This document shows positions 1 to 7,412 of a stretch of 15,059 bases of DNA, piece by piece. This DNA is from Muribaculaceae bacterium (GTDB lineage: Bacteria > Bacteroidota > Bacteroidia > Bacteroidales > Muribaculaceae). How positions within the stretch are numbered: position 1 is the first letter of the stretch; each line of letters starts with the position of its first letter. The stretch lies in assembly GCA_009775125.1 (NCBI GenBank), contig VSPD01000059.1, positions 1 to 15,059 on the forward strand, written 5' to 3'. Position numbers and translations under genes: made by a program. Below the pieces are notes generated by a model that had not been told where the DNA came from, ran no database searches, and saw only the letters and a list, made by a program, of their open reading frames with translations.

Positions 1-2303
1 GGGGAGAGGGCGCGGGCGACGGGGTAGGCGGCGGCGTCGACGGGGAGGTCGACGTTGAGGGCCAGGTCGCGGCTCGATGAGCCGAGGGCGAGGCTGTATG
101 TGCCGGGGGCTACTTTCCAGGCCGAGGCTTCGGCGTCGAACATGGCGAGGTCGGCTTCGTCGAAGGTGAGGGTTACTTTGGCGGTTTCGCCGGGGGCGAG
201 CTGCGCGGTCTTGGCAAAGGCTTTGAGTTCTTGCTCGGGGCGGTTGGCGGCCTTGGCCTCGGGGGCGCGGGCGTAGAGCTGCACCACGTGCTTGCCGGCT
301 ACTGTGCCGGTGTTGCGCACGTCGACGGTTACGTTTACTTTGCCGTCCTTACGGGCTACGACGGGGTTGGCTATGTCGAAGGTGGTGTAGCTGAGGCCGT
401 GGCCGAAGGGATAGGACACGTCTTTGCCAAAGGAGTCGAAGTAGCGGTAGCCAACGTAGATGTCTTCTTCATAGGGGGTGTAGTCCCAGTGGAGTTTGCC
501 GGTGGACTGGCCGTGGTCGGCGAAGTTGAACGACGACATGGCGCCTTCGAGGGGGAAGTTGTGCGACGATGCGTGGTCGACAAACGAGCGGGGGAATGTC
601 ATGGTGAGGTGGCCCGAGGGGGAGACGCGTCCGGCGAGGATGTCGGTTACGGAGTTGCCGCCTTCCTGGCCTGCCTGCCAGGCACAGAGGATTGCGTCGG
701 GTTTGTCTTTCCACGATGCTGTCTCGATTACGCCGCCGATGTTGAGCACCACCACTACTTGCTTGCCTGCGGAGTGGAAGGCTTGTGTGGCCGATTCGAT
801 GAGGAGTTTCTCGGCTGTGGAGAGGTCGAAGTCGGCGGGCGTGCGGTCGAGGAATTCGCCGGAGTTGCGGCCGATGGTGATGAGCGCCACGTCGTTGGCG
901 GCGGCGAGGTCGGTCATGCGCGCGCGGTCGATTGTCATCTCACCCGGACGGGGAGTGGGGAGGAACTTGGCGAGGGGATTGTCGGAATTTTCGGCCTTGG
1001 CGCGTTCGGCCTCGATGTGAGCCTTGTAGTCGGAGCCAAGTTTGGCGTCGAGTTGGTATCCGGCGTTTTGAAGGCCTTCGAGCAGCGACACGGTGTAGGC
1101 GCGGTTGACGTTGCCCGAGCCGGTGCCGCCGGCGATGAAGTCGTAGGATGTGCAGCCGAGGAGGGCTACTTTCTTGCACGACGGCTTGAGGGGCAGGGCG
1201 TTGTTGTCGTTTTTAAGCAGGACCATGCCTTCGGTGGCGCTTTGGCGTGTCACGGCGGCATGAGCGGCGAGGTCGGGCTTATTGGAATATTTGTAGCCTT
1301 TGAATCGGGGAGTGCGCACGATGAGATTGAGGATGCGCTTGACGTTGCGGTCGATAAGTTTTTCGTCGAGGCTTCCGTCTTTCACGGCGGCAATGATTTG
1401 GTTGTACTGCTTGTCGAGGCCGGGCTGGAGCATGTCGTTGCCGGCGGTGACTTGTGCCGCGCCGTCGGAGCCGCCGAACCAGTCGGTCATCACGGTGCCG
1501 CGATAGCCCCAGTCGGAGCGGAGGATGTCGGTGAGGAGGTCCTTGCTTTCGGAGGCGTATTGGCCGTTGATGTAGTTATACGACGACATCACGGTCCAGG
1601 GGTCGGATTCCTTTACGGCTATTTCAAAGCCTTTGAGGTAGATTTCGCGCAGGGCACGTTCGGATACAATCGAGTTGTTGGCCATGCGGTTGCTTTCCTG
1701 ATTGTTGCCGGCGAAGTGCTTTATGGATGTGCCCACACCGTTGCTCTGGATGCCGCGCACATAGGCGGCGGCAATCTTGCCGGCGATGAGCGGGTCTTCG
1801 GAGTAGTACTCGAAGTTGCGGCCGCAGAGCGGGTTGCGGTGGATGTTGAGAGCCGGGGCGAGGAGCACGTCGGCGCCGTATTCGAGTACTTCGTTGCCCA
1901 TGGCCTGACCTACGGATTCGACCAGGCCGGTGTCCCATGTCGAGGCAAGGAGCGTGCCGATGGGGAAGTGGGTGCAGTAGTAGGTGGCTTCGTCGCCCTC
2001 GCGTGTGGGGTCGATGCGGAGGCCGGCAGGGCCGTCGGCGAGCACGATCGCGGGGATGCCGAGACGGGGGATGGGGTAGGTGGTGCCGGCAGCCCCGGGA
2101 ACGAGGCTGCGTGTGGCTCCCACCACGGCTTCGGAGCCGTCGAAGCCGGCCATGCCGGTGCCTATGAGCAGATGCACTTTTTCTTCGAGCGTCATGGCCT
2201 TCACGACCTTGTCGACAGAGGCTTTGCCGAGTTGTGGCGGGGCTGCCACCGCCGCGCCGCCGCCTATTACGGCGGCGGCAACTAATGTTGCGATGTATTT
2301 CAT
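1..2303 (-). CDS. GH3 family beta-glucosidase-like glycoside hydrolase (3' end cut by window edge)
   Basis: Predicted periplasmic exo-acting beta-glycosidase that releases terminal sugars from imported oligosaccharides or glycosides. The start is ATG at 2303; 767 residues read without a stop to the left edge. Residues 1-20 form a signal peptide (AVA|APP cleavage) with no lipobox. The GH3 N-terminal barrel spans about 25-330 and contains LADGPAGLR (88-96), CGRNFEYYSEDP (160-171), KHFAGNNQE (195-203) and VMTDWFGG (271-278); Asp274 is the expected nucleophile. The C-terminal alpha/beta domain spans about 350-580, with GRNSGEFLDR (478-487) placing Glu483 as the likely acid/base. A fibronectin III-like domain follows from about 645 to 750. 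No PA14 insert is seen. Homologues usually end shortly after this domain, so probably only a few residues are missing. It starts 10 nt after the upstream CE1-like esterase stop, so co-transcription is likely. Exact sugar specificity (glucose, xylose, other) cannot be read from sequence. Confidence 0.93.
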   Translation of the reverse strand, partial: MKYIATLVAAAVIGGGAAVAAPPQLGKASVDKVVKAMTLEEKVHLLIGTGMAGFDGSEAVVGATRSLVPGAAGTTYPIPRLGIPAIVLADGPAGLRIDPTREGDEATYYCTHFPIGTLLASTWDTGLVESVGQAMGNEVLEYGADVLLAPALNIHRNPLCGRNFEYYSEDPLIAGKIAAAYVRGIQSNGVGTSIKHFAGNNQESNRMANNSIVSERALREIYLKGFEIAVKESDPWTVMSSYNYINGQYASESKDLLTDILRSDWGYRGTVMTDWFGGSDGAAQVTAGNDMLQPGLDKQYNQIIAAVKDGSLDEKLIDRNVKRILNLIVRTPRFKGYKYSNKPDLAAHAAVTRQSATEGMVLLKNDNNALPLKPSCKKVALLGCTSYDFIAGGTGSGNVNRAYTVSLLEGLQNAGYQLDAKLGSDYKAHIEAERAKAENSDNPLAKFLPTPRPGEMTIDRARMTDLAAANDVALITIGRNSGEFLDRTPADFDLSTAEKLLIESATQAFHSAGKQVVVVLNIGGVIETASWKDKPDAILCAWQAGQEGGNSVTDILAGRVSPSGHLTMTFPRSFVDHASSHNFPLEGAMSSFNFADHGQSTGKLHWDYTPYEEDIYVGYRYFDSFGKDVSYPFGHGLSYTTFDIANPVVARKDGKVNVTVDVRNTGTVAGKHVVQLYARAPEAKAANRPEQELKAFAKTAQLAPGETAKVTLTFDEADLAMFDAEASAWKVAPGTYSLALGSSSRDLALNVDLPVDAAAYPVARALS

Positions 2304-2313
2304 AGGTTAGAGT

Positions 2314-3510
2314 TTATTTAAAGAGCATGGGAACGAATTCGGAGAGGTAGATGCGCCAGTTTTTCCAGATGTGGCCGTCGGGCGACTCGCGGTAGGTGTA
2401 TTTGTAGCCTTTGTCGTCGAGGAGTTTGCGGTACTCGGTGTTGGCTTGATAGAGGAAGTCCTTGTCGCCGATGGCAATCCAGTAGAGTTTGGGAGCCTTG
2501 GCAAACTGAGTGGCGAGCTTGCCTTCGAGGTCGTTGTACACGTCGGCTGTGGCATCCTCGCGGGGCATGATGGCGGCGGAGAAAAGGCCTACGTAGTCGA
2601 ACATGTCGGGATACTGCTTGGAGATGTGCATCGAGTGGAAGCCGCCCATCGAGAGGCCTGCGATGGCGCGGTGGGCTTTGTCTTTCTTGGTGCGGTAGGT
2701 AGAATCGACAAATTTAACGACGTCGGGGAAAGCGGCTTCGAACGAGCCGTCCATAGTCTTGGGGAGCTGGGTGGTGGGAGCCTTGAAGCCGAGCGACGAT
2801 TCGCCGGGAGCGGCCTGCAAGGCGGCGTTGCCGTTGGTCATGACCACGATCATGGGTTCGGCTTTGCCCTGTGCGATGAGGTTGTCGAGAATCTGTGCGG
2901 CGCGGCCGAGTTCCGACCATGCGTTTTCGTCGCCGCCCATGCCGTGAAGAAGGTAGAACACGGGATAGTCCTTGCCCGATGTCTCATAGCCGGCGGGGGT
3001 GTAGACGGTGAGACGGCGGTCCATGCCGAGGCCGGGGGAGTTGTACCACACTTTGGCCACGGTGCCGTGGGGCACGTCGTTGATTTTGTAGAGGTCGGCG
3101 TAGTTGGGGTCGCCGTCGATGAGGAACACGTTGGTGATTGAGGCGGTGTCGCGGATCTGGAACACGTTGGAGGGGTCGGCAGTCTTGAAGCCGTCGACGA
3201 TGAACGAGTAGCTGTAAAGCTCGGGAGCGAGCACGTCGGAAGTGAATTCCCACACGCCTTTGTCGTTTTTGGTGAGTGAGGCCGAGCCGGGACCGTCGAA
3301 TTCGCCGAACGGAGTTTTGATTTTTTCAGTGGGGAGGAAATCGCCTGTCACTTTCACTTCCGAGGCGTTGGGAGCCACGAGGCGGAAAGTTACTGTTTTG
3401 TCGGGATTGACTTCGGGCGACACGATTTGAGGCGCGCCCCAGAGGGCCTGCTGGGCCATGGCGCCGAGGCTCATGACTGCGGCAGCCATAAATAAGACAA
3501 ATTTTTTCAT
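2314..3510 (-). CDS. CE1-like esterase with N-terminal E-set/CBM48-like domain (feruloyl/acetyl esterase type)
   Basis: Secreted alpha/beta-hydrolase of the esterase D/feruloyl esterase type (CE1-like), 398 aa. The start chosen is MKKF at 3510 because a signal peptide ending AMAQ (residue 20) follows directly. The open frame continues upstream to 3810, but that part overlaps the neighbouring carboxylesterase gene and looks like shadow sequence. Residues about 28-130 resemble the immunoglobulin-like E-set/CBM48 domain common in Bacteroidales CE1 enzymes (TVTFRLVAPNASEVKVTGDF, YSYSFIVDG). The catalytic domain starts near 150: oxyanion region LLHGMGGDENAW, nucleophile elbow GLSMGG with Ser287, acid in IGDKDF (Asp349 or Asp351), and His380 in DGHIWKNW. 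Family members remove ferulate or acetate from hemicellulose side chains; which ester is cleaved here is not known. It sits 35 nt after the type-B carboxylesterase and 10 nt before the GH3 gene, consistent with a three-gene unit. Confidence 0.9.
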   Translation of the reverse strand: MKKFVLFMAAAVMSLGAMAQQALWGAPQIVSPEVNPDKTVTFRLVAPNASEVKVTGDFLPTEKIKTPFGEFDGPGSASLTKNDKGVWEFTSDVLAPELYSYSFIVDGFKTADPSNVFQIRDTASITNVFLIDGDPNYADLYKINDVPHGTVAKVWYNSPGLGMDRRLTVYTPAGYETSGKDYPVFYLLHGMGGDENAWSELGRAAQILDNLIAQGKAEPMIVVMTNGNAALQAAPGESSLGFKAPTTQLPKTMDGSFEAAFPDVVKFVDSTYRTKKDKAHRAIAGLSMGGFHSMHISKQYPDMFDYVGLFSAAIMPREDATADVYNDLEGKLATQFAKAPKLYWIAIGDKDFLYQANTEYRKLLDDKGYKYTYRESPDGHIWKNWRIYLSEFVPMLFK

Positions 3511-3511
3511 G

Positions 3512-3534
3512 ATTGGAATATATTGGAATATATT
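3512..3534. repeat. 10-bp tandem repeat in the leader of the CE1/E-set esterase gene
   Basis: ATTGGAATAT occurs twice in perfect tandem (3512-3531), followed by a partial third unit (ATT). It occupies positions -2 to -24 relative to the start codon at 3510, that is, the ribosome-entry region. No Shine-Dalgarno word is present. A shorter related word, GATTGGAAT, also occurs upstream of susC near 14350. Confidence 0.7.
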
Positions 3535-3545
3535 TGTAAAAAAGA

Positions 3546-4916
3546 TTATTCTATGTCGAGTTGGCAGATTTGCGGATTTAAGGCGGTGTAGGGCTGCCAG
3601 GGGGAAAGCGCGCCGCCGTTGGGATCGCCGGTGCGGGCAAAGTTGGACCAGTATTTCACAATCCGGTCGCTTAGACGGCGGTCGGCAGCGGTCATCGGAC
3701 GCCAGCAGCGGTCGACGGTGCCGAAGACATACCACAGTTCCGACGAGTGGAAGGCTCCGCCCATGCCGCCTTTGTCGGCCGGCATGTCCTCGCCGGGGAG
3801 GTCGTGGCAAAAACGGTAGACATAGGCCGGGCGTCGGCCTTGCTTTTCAAGAAGGAGGCTCCATTCGCGTGCCGATTTCTCCATCATCTCGGGCAAGAGG
3901 TCGTCGGAGGTGAAGCCTATCATATAAGGAATGTCGAGTTGAGCGCCGGCTTGGGCTGTTGCGTCGAAAGAGTCGGTGAGGAGCCGGCCGTCGATGCAGG
4001 GGCTGAACGGCAGGCCGAGCCCGGGACCGGGGTTCGACATGGCAAAATCGTGAAGGAGAGAGTCGAATTTGTCGGCCGGATATGCGCGCATCTCGTCGGC
4101 TGTCGTTATGCCTGATGCTGCCCACATGGACTCGCCTATGCTGTTGGCGTCGGCTTGTGAGCGGGGTGCGATGATGCCGCCGAGGCCGCCTCCGCTCATG
4201 ATAATGGCTTTTGAGACGAGGCCTTTGGCCAGTGGCGAGGAAACGAGGGCCTGCACGCTTCCGGCGCCTGCGCTCTGGCCCATGATGGTGATATTGTCGG
4301 GGTCGCCGCCGAAAGAGGCGATGTTGTCTTTGACCCAACGCAGGGCGGCAATCTGGTCGTAGAGGCCATAGTTGCCGGATGTGCCGTCGGGGTCGTCGAG
4401 GGAGAGAATGGGGTGGGAGAGGAATCCGAGCATGCCGAGGCGGTAGTTTATTGTGACGAGAATCACGTCCTGCCCGGCAAAGGCTTGGCCGTCGAATTCA
4501 ATTTCGTGTCCGAAGCCTCCGGTGTATGCTCCGCCGTGAATCCAGAGGATGACGGGGCGGCGTGAGGAGTCGGCACGGGGTGTCCATATGTTCAGATAAA
4601 GGCAATCTTCGCTTCGCGCAGGGTCGCCGTCCTGATAAAATTCTTTCCAGTAGAAAGTGTCGGGCGTGCGGTCGGCTTGCAGGGAAGCCGCGCCGAAGCG
4701 TGTGCAGTCGAGGGTGTCGGCATGGTTGAGAGGCTCTTGCGGAAGCCGCCAGCGCAGCGGGCCGACGGGAGGCTGGGCATAGGGCACGCCTTTGAATACG
4801 GCGACGCCACCTTCTTCAACACCCTGTATGGCGCCTTGGCGGGTCATGGCCACGGGAGATGCAGCAGATGCCAGCAAAGGCATTATGAGAGATAAAACAA
4901 GAGCCTTGATTTTCAT
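3546..4916 (-). CDS. Type-B carboxylesterase, short form (para-nitrobenzyl esterase-like)
   Basis: Exported alpha/beta-hydrolase of the type-B carboxylesterase family (COesterase), 456 aa. A signal peptide covers about residues 1-19 (LLASAAS) and has no lipobox, so it is probably periplasmic. Family landmarks appear in order: FKGVPYAQPPVG (41-52), EDCLYLNIWTP (103-113), oxyanion WIHGGAY (125-131), nucleophile elbow GQSAGAG with Ser215, acid in GFTSDD (Asp338 or Asp339), and His390 in FHSSELWYVFGT. Only about 50 residues separate the acid motif from the His motif, against roughly 95 in the other type-B esterase at the right edge. The region keeps coherent sequence (YVYRFCHDLPG), so this looks like a compact subfamily rather than a deletion. 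The substrate is unknown; an ester on the imported ligand is inferred from context. A terminator-like hairpin ends 13 nt upstream of the ATG. Confidence 0.9.
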   Translation of the reverse strand: MKIKALVLSLIMPLLASAASPVAMTRQGAIQGVEEGGVAVFKGVPYAQPPVGPLRWRLPQEPLNHADTLDCTRFGAASLQADRTPDTFYWKEFYQDGDPARSEDCLYLNIWTPRADSSRRPVILWIHGGAYTGGFGHEIEFDGQAFAGQDVILVTINYRLGMLGFLSHPILSLDDPDGTSGNYGLYDQIAALRWVKDNIASFGGDPDNITIMGQSAGAGSVQALVSSPLAKGLVSKAIIMSGGGLGGIIAPRSQADANSIGESMWAASGITTADEMRAYPADKFDSLLHDFAMSNPGPGLGLPFSPCIDGRLLTDSFDATAQAGAQLDIPYMIGFTSDDLLPEMMEKSAREWSLLLEKQGRRPAYVYRFCHDLPGEDMPADKGGMGGAFHSSELWYVFGTVDRCWRPMTAADRRLSDRIVKYWSNFARTGDPNGGALSPWQPYTALNPQICQLDIE

Positions 4917-4929
4917 GGTTGTTAGTTGG

Positions 4930-4985
4930 AAAAAAGCCTCGATTTAAATCGAGATAAATCGAAATATATCGATTTAAATCGAGGC
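4930..4985 (-). terminator. Rho-independent terminator-like hairpin after the 774-aa GH3 gene
   Basis: A perfect 17-bp inverted repeat (arms 4936-4952 and 4969-4985, 16-nt spacer) lies 7 nt downstream of the GH3 stop codon. On the minus strand it is followed at once by six T residues (4935-4930). This is the stem plus U-tract of an intrinsic terminator, oriented for the GH3 transcript. Each arm also holds a self-complementary TCGATTTAAATCGA, so alternative smaller hairpins could form. The U-tract ends only 13 nt before the next start codon (4916). Downstream genes therefore need read-through or a promoter inside this region or the GH3 gene, and the element could act as a partial terminator or attenuator. 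Confidence 0.7.
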
Positions 4986-4992
4986 TATAAGA

Positions 4993-7317
4993 TTATTTAT
5001 TAGGTGTGGTGTATCGGCGGGTTTCGTTGCAAGTCACCTTGGCGGTCTGGTTGCCTGCGGTGAGGTTGAAGTCGCCGGCTTCGAGCACCCAGTTGCCGTG
5101 GAAGTCGGCAAAGGCGAGGTCGGAAGCAGGGAGAGTGAATGTCACGGTCTTGGTTTCGCCGGGAGCGAGCTCGATTTTGTCGAAAGCGCGCAGACGGCGG
5201 TTGTCGGGCACCTGAGAGGCGATAAGGTCCGACGAGTAGAGAAGGACGGCCTCTTTGCCGGCGCGGTTGCCGGTGTTGGTCACGTCGACAGAAACGGTGA
5301 TAGTGTCGTCGGGACCGAACGAAGATTTGTCGGTGCGGAGGTTGGAATAGTCATAGGTTGTGTACGACAGACCGTAGCCGAAGGGCCAGAGCCAAGCCAC
5401 CTGGGCGTTGTAGTCGTATGCGCCTTCCATGGTGCCTACCTGTTCGGAAACTTTGTAGTCGTAGGTGATGAGCGAGTTTATTTCCTTGGGATAGGTGATG
5501 GGCATCTTGCCGGAGAAGTTGGCGTCGCCGGCCATGAGGTTGGCGAGAGCGTCGCCGCCGAAGTTGCCGGGCAGGAGGATGTCGACAACAGCTTGGGCGA
5601 GGGGCTCGATTTCGGTGATGAGGCGCGGACGGCCTTCGTTGAGCACGAGCACGATGGGCTTGCCGGTTTCGGCCAGGGCCTTCACCAGGTCGAGTTGCTG
5701 ACGCGAGAGGGTGAGGTCGGTGAGGTTGCCGGGGGTCTCGCAGTAGGAGTTCTCGCCTATGCAGGCCACGATCACGTCGGCATCTTTGGCAGCGGCCACG
5801 GCGGGAGCGTAGTCGGCGGGATTTTCGGCCCAGTATGCGCCTTTTTCGTCGTAGGTCACGCCGGGAACATAGTTCACGTTCTTTTTGCCGAATTTGGCTT
5901 GGAGGGCTTCATAGATGGTGTTGAATTCTGTTGCCATCTCGTTGGCGAGGTTGCCTTGCCAGGAGTAGGACCAGCCGCCGTTGAGCGAGCGCATGGAGTC
6001 GCCGTTGGGGCCTGTGACGAGAATCTTTGTTCCTTTTTTGAGGGGAAGGATATTGTCGTTGTTTTTGAGGAGCACCATAGATTCTTCGGCGGCTTTGAGC
6101 GCGGTGGCGCGGTGGGCCTTGGAGTCGAAATCGGGATAATCCTTGTAGCAGGTGTTGGGCTTGTCGAAGAGGCCGAGGCGGTATTTCATGCGGAGCACGC
6201 GGGCTGCGGCGTCGTTGATGCGGTCCATCGACACGGTGCCTTCGTCGACGAGTTCTTTAAGCGTGGTGCAGAAAGTGGGGTCGTAGGGATCCATCGTCAT
6301 GTCGATGCCGGCGTTGATAGCCAGGGCGATGGCTTCTTTCTTGTCCTTGGCCACTTTCTCGCGCTGGAAAAGGTTGTTGATGTCGGCCCAGTCGGTCACG
6401 ATCATGCCGTCCCAGTTGAGGTCTTCTTTGAGCCACTTGGTGAGGAGTTCGGCATTGGCATGCACGGGCACGCCGTTGACCGATGCGGAGTTCACCATCA
6501 CGGAAAGGGCGCCTGCGCGGATTGCGGCGAGGTAGGGGGCGAAATATTTCTCACGCATGTCCTGGGGCGAGATGTAGGCCGGGGTGCGGTCCTTGCCCGA
6601 GAAGGGAGCGGAGTAGCCCATGTAGTGCTTTACGCAAGCGGCAATGTTGTTTACGCCTATGTTGTTGGGGTCGTCGCCTTGGAAACCTTTGACCTGAGCC
6701 ACGCCCATTTCAGCATTTACGAGGGGGTCTTCGCCAAAGTTTTCCCATTGACGGGGCCAGCGGGGGTCGCGGCCCATGTCGAGGGTGGGAGAGTAGGTCC
6801 AGGGGCAGTTGCCGGCGCGAGTCTCATAGGCGGTGATGGACGCTGCCTCGCGGGCCATGTCCTTGTTGAACGAAGCGGCCACGTTTATGTTCTGCGGGAA
6901 GAGAATGCCTCCGCGGGTGTAGGTGGTGCCGTGGTTCTGGTCGAGGCCGTAGATTGTGGGGATGCCCATCACCTCGACGGATTTGTCGTTGAACGCCTTG
7001 ATGATTCCGTACCATTCTTCCGGAGTGAGAGCCTGGCCGGGAGCGTTGAGGATGGAGCCCACCTTGAATTTCGAGATAATCATGTCCACAGCCTCGGGAT
7101 TCATCTCGAATTTGCCTGTGGCGGGGTTCATGCGGCCAAAGAGGTCGATGGCAAGTTCGGTCATTTGGCCGATCTTCTCCTCGGTGGTCATCTTGGCCAA
7201 TTGAGCTTGCACTTTGGCTTCAATTTCGGCATCATACGGAATTGCCGGCGACATGGCTTGCGCCATTGCCGTGGTGGCTACCGTACCCGCGAAAATAAGA
7301 TTGATTACTTTTTTCAT
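4993..7317 (-). CDS. GH3 family beta-glucosidase-like glycoside hydrolase (ExoI/BglX type)
   Basis: Full-length GH3 enzyme, 774 aa, with a signal peptide ending TAMAQ (residue 20) and no lipobox, so predicted periplasmic. The N-terminal barrel (about 30-385) includes GLDQNHGTTYTRGG (124-137), GRDPRWPRQWENFGEDP (182-198), KHYMGY (230-235) and MIVTDWADI (305-313), giving Asp309 as nucleophile. The second domain (about 405-620) carries GENSYCETPGNLTDL (521-535); Glu527, or less likely Glu522, is the acid/base by analogy with plant ExoI-type enzymes. A fibronectin III-like domain covers about 664-757. Enzymes of this clade remove terminal beta-glucosyl residues from oligosaccharides such as gluco- and xylogluco-oligosaccharides; the linkage here is not resolved. 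Its 95-nt upstream gap carries a promoter-like word, and a terminator-like hairpin follows, so it may form its own transcription unit inside the PUL. It differs clearly from the other GH3 in the window in motifs and acid/base loop. Confidence 0.95.
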   Translation of the reverse strand: MKKVINLIFAGTVATTAMAQAMSPAIPYDAEIEAKVQAQLAKMTTEEKIGQMTELAIDLFGRMNPATGKFEMNPEAVDMIISKFKVGSILNAPGQALTPEEWYGIIKAFNDKSVEVMGIPTIYGLDQNHGTTYTRGGILFPQNINVAASFNKDMAREAASITAYETRAGNCPWTYSPTLDMGRDPRWPRQWENFGEDPLVNAEMGVAQVKGFQGDDPNNIGVNNIAACVKHYMGYSAPFSGKDRTPAYISPQDMREKYFAPYLAAIRAGALSVMVNSASVNGVPVHANAELLTKWLKEDLNWDGMIVTDWADINNLFQREKVAKDKKEAIALAINAGIDMTMDPYDPTFCTTLKELVDEGTVSMDRINDAAARVLRMKYRLGLFDKPNTCYKDYPDFDSKAHRATALKAAEESMVLLKNNDNILPLKKGTKILVTGPNGDSMRSLNGGWSYSWQGNLANEMATEFNTIYEALQAKFGKKNVNYVPGVTYDEKGAYWAENPADYAPAVAAAKDADVIVACIGENSYCETPGNLTDLTLSRQQLDLVKALAETGKPIVLVLNEGRPRLITEIEPLAQAVVDILLPGNFGGDALANLMAGDANFSGKMPITYPKEINSLITYDYKVSEQVGTMEGAYDYNAQVAWLWPFGYGLSYTTYDYSNLRTDKSSFGPDDTITVSVDVTNTGNRAGKEAVLLYSSDLIASQVPDNRRLRAFDKIELAPGETKTVTFTLPASDLAFADFHGNWVLEAGDFNLTAGNQTAKVTCNETRRYTTPNK

Positions 7318-7335
7318 TGGTAAATGGATTGAAAT

Positions 7336-7407
7336 GTGTGATTATAAATGATTTTTCAGGTTGCAGAAGAAACGTCTACAAAGATACTAAATTTATTTTA
7401 ATCACAC
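7336..7407. repeat. Inverted repeat flanking the putative GH3 promoter
   Basis: GTGTGATTA at 7336-7344 is matched by its exact reverse complement TAATCACAC at 7399-7407. Allowing one skipped base, the match extends inward through an AAAT. The midpoint (about 7371) falls close to the transcription start expected from the adjacent TAnnTTTG word. Paired operator half-sites are possible, but so is chance in AT-rich DNA; a stem with a 54-nt loop would be weak. Confidence 0.35.
7379..7386 (-). promoter_or_regulatory. Bacteroidota-type -7 promoter element upstream of GH3
   Basis: The minus-strand word TATCTTTG matches the Bacteroidota sigma-ABfr consensus TAnnTTTG exactly. It lies about 60 nt upstream of the GH3 start codon, with AT-rich DNA before it. 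The -33 TTG-type element is weak: TGTG at 7406-7403, 16 nt away, is the nearest candidate and slightly too close. By eye I found no other exact TAnnTTTG on the minus strand in any gap of the window. The transcription start would fall near 7372. Confidence 0.5.
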
Positions 7408-7412
7408 CGTGT

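Noticed and set aside
231..2285. Long plus-strand open frame of 684 codons antisense to the left-edge GH3 gene
   Set aside because: It mirrors the GH3 reading frame, is low-complexity (Gly/Val/Ala/Glu-rich), and shows no family motif. GC-rich codon bias removes antisense stops. The opposite strand has a full set of GH3 motifs.
3511..3810. N-terminal 100-residue extension of the CE1/E-set esterase frame
   Set aside because: It overlaps the 3' end of the carboxylesterase gene in another frame, is Arg/Pro-rich, and would bury the clear signal peptide that begins at 3510.
4936..4985. Inverted repeat as a site-specific invertible element
   Set aside because: The spacer is only 16 nt and contains no promoter; no recombinase gene is near, and the T6 tail fits a terminator better.
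5098..7323. Plus-strand open frame of 741 codons antisense to the full-length GH3 gene
   Set aside because: Same reasoning: shadow of a strongly supported minus-strand GH3 gene, with biased composition and no signal peptide or domain motif.
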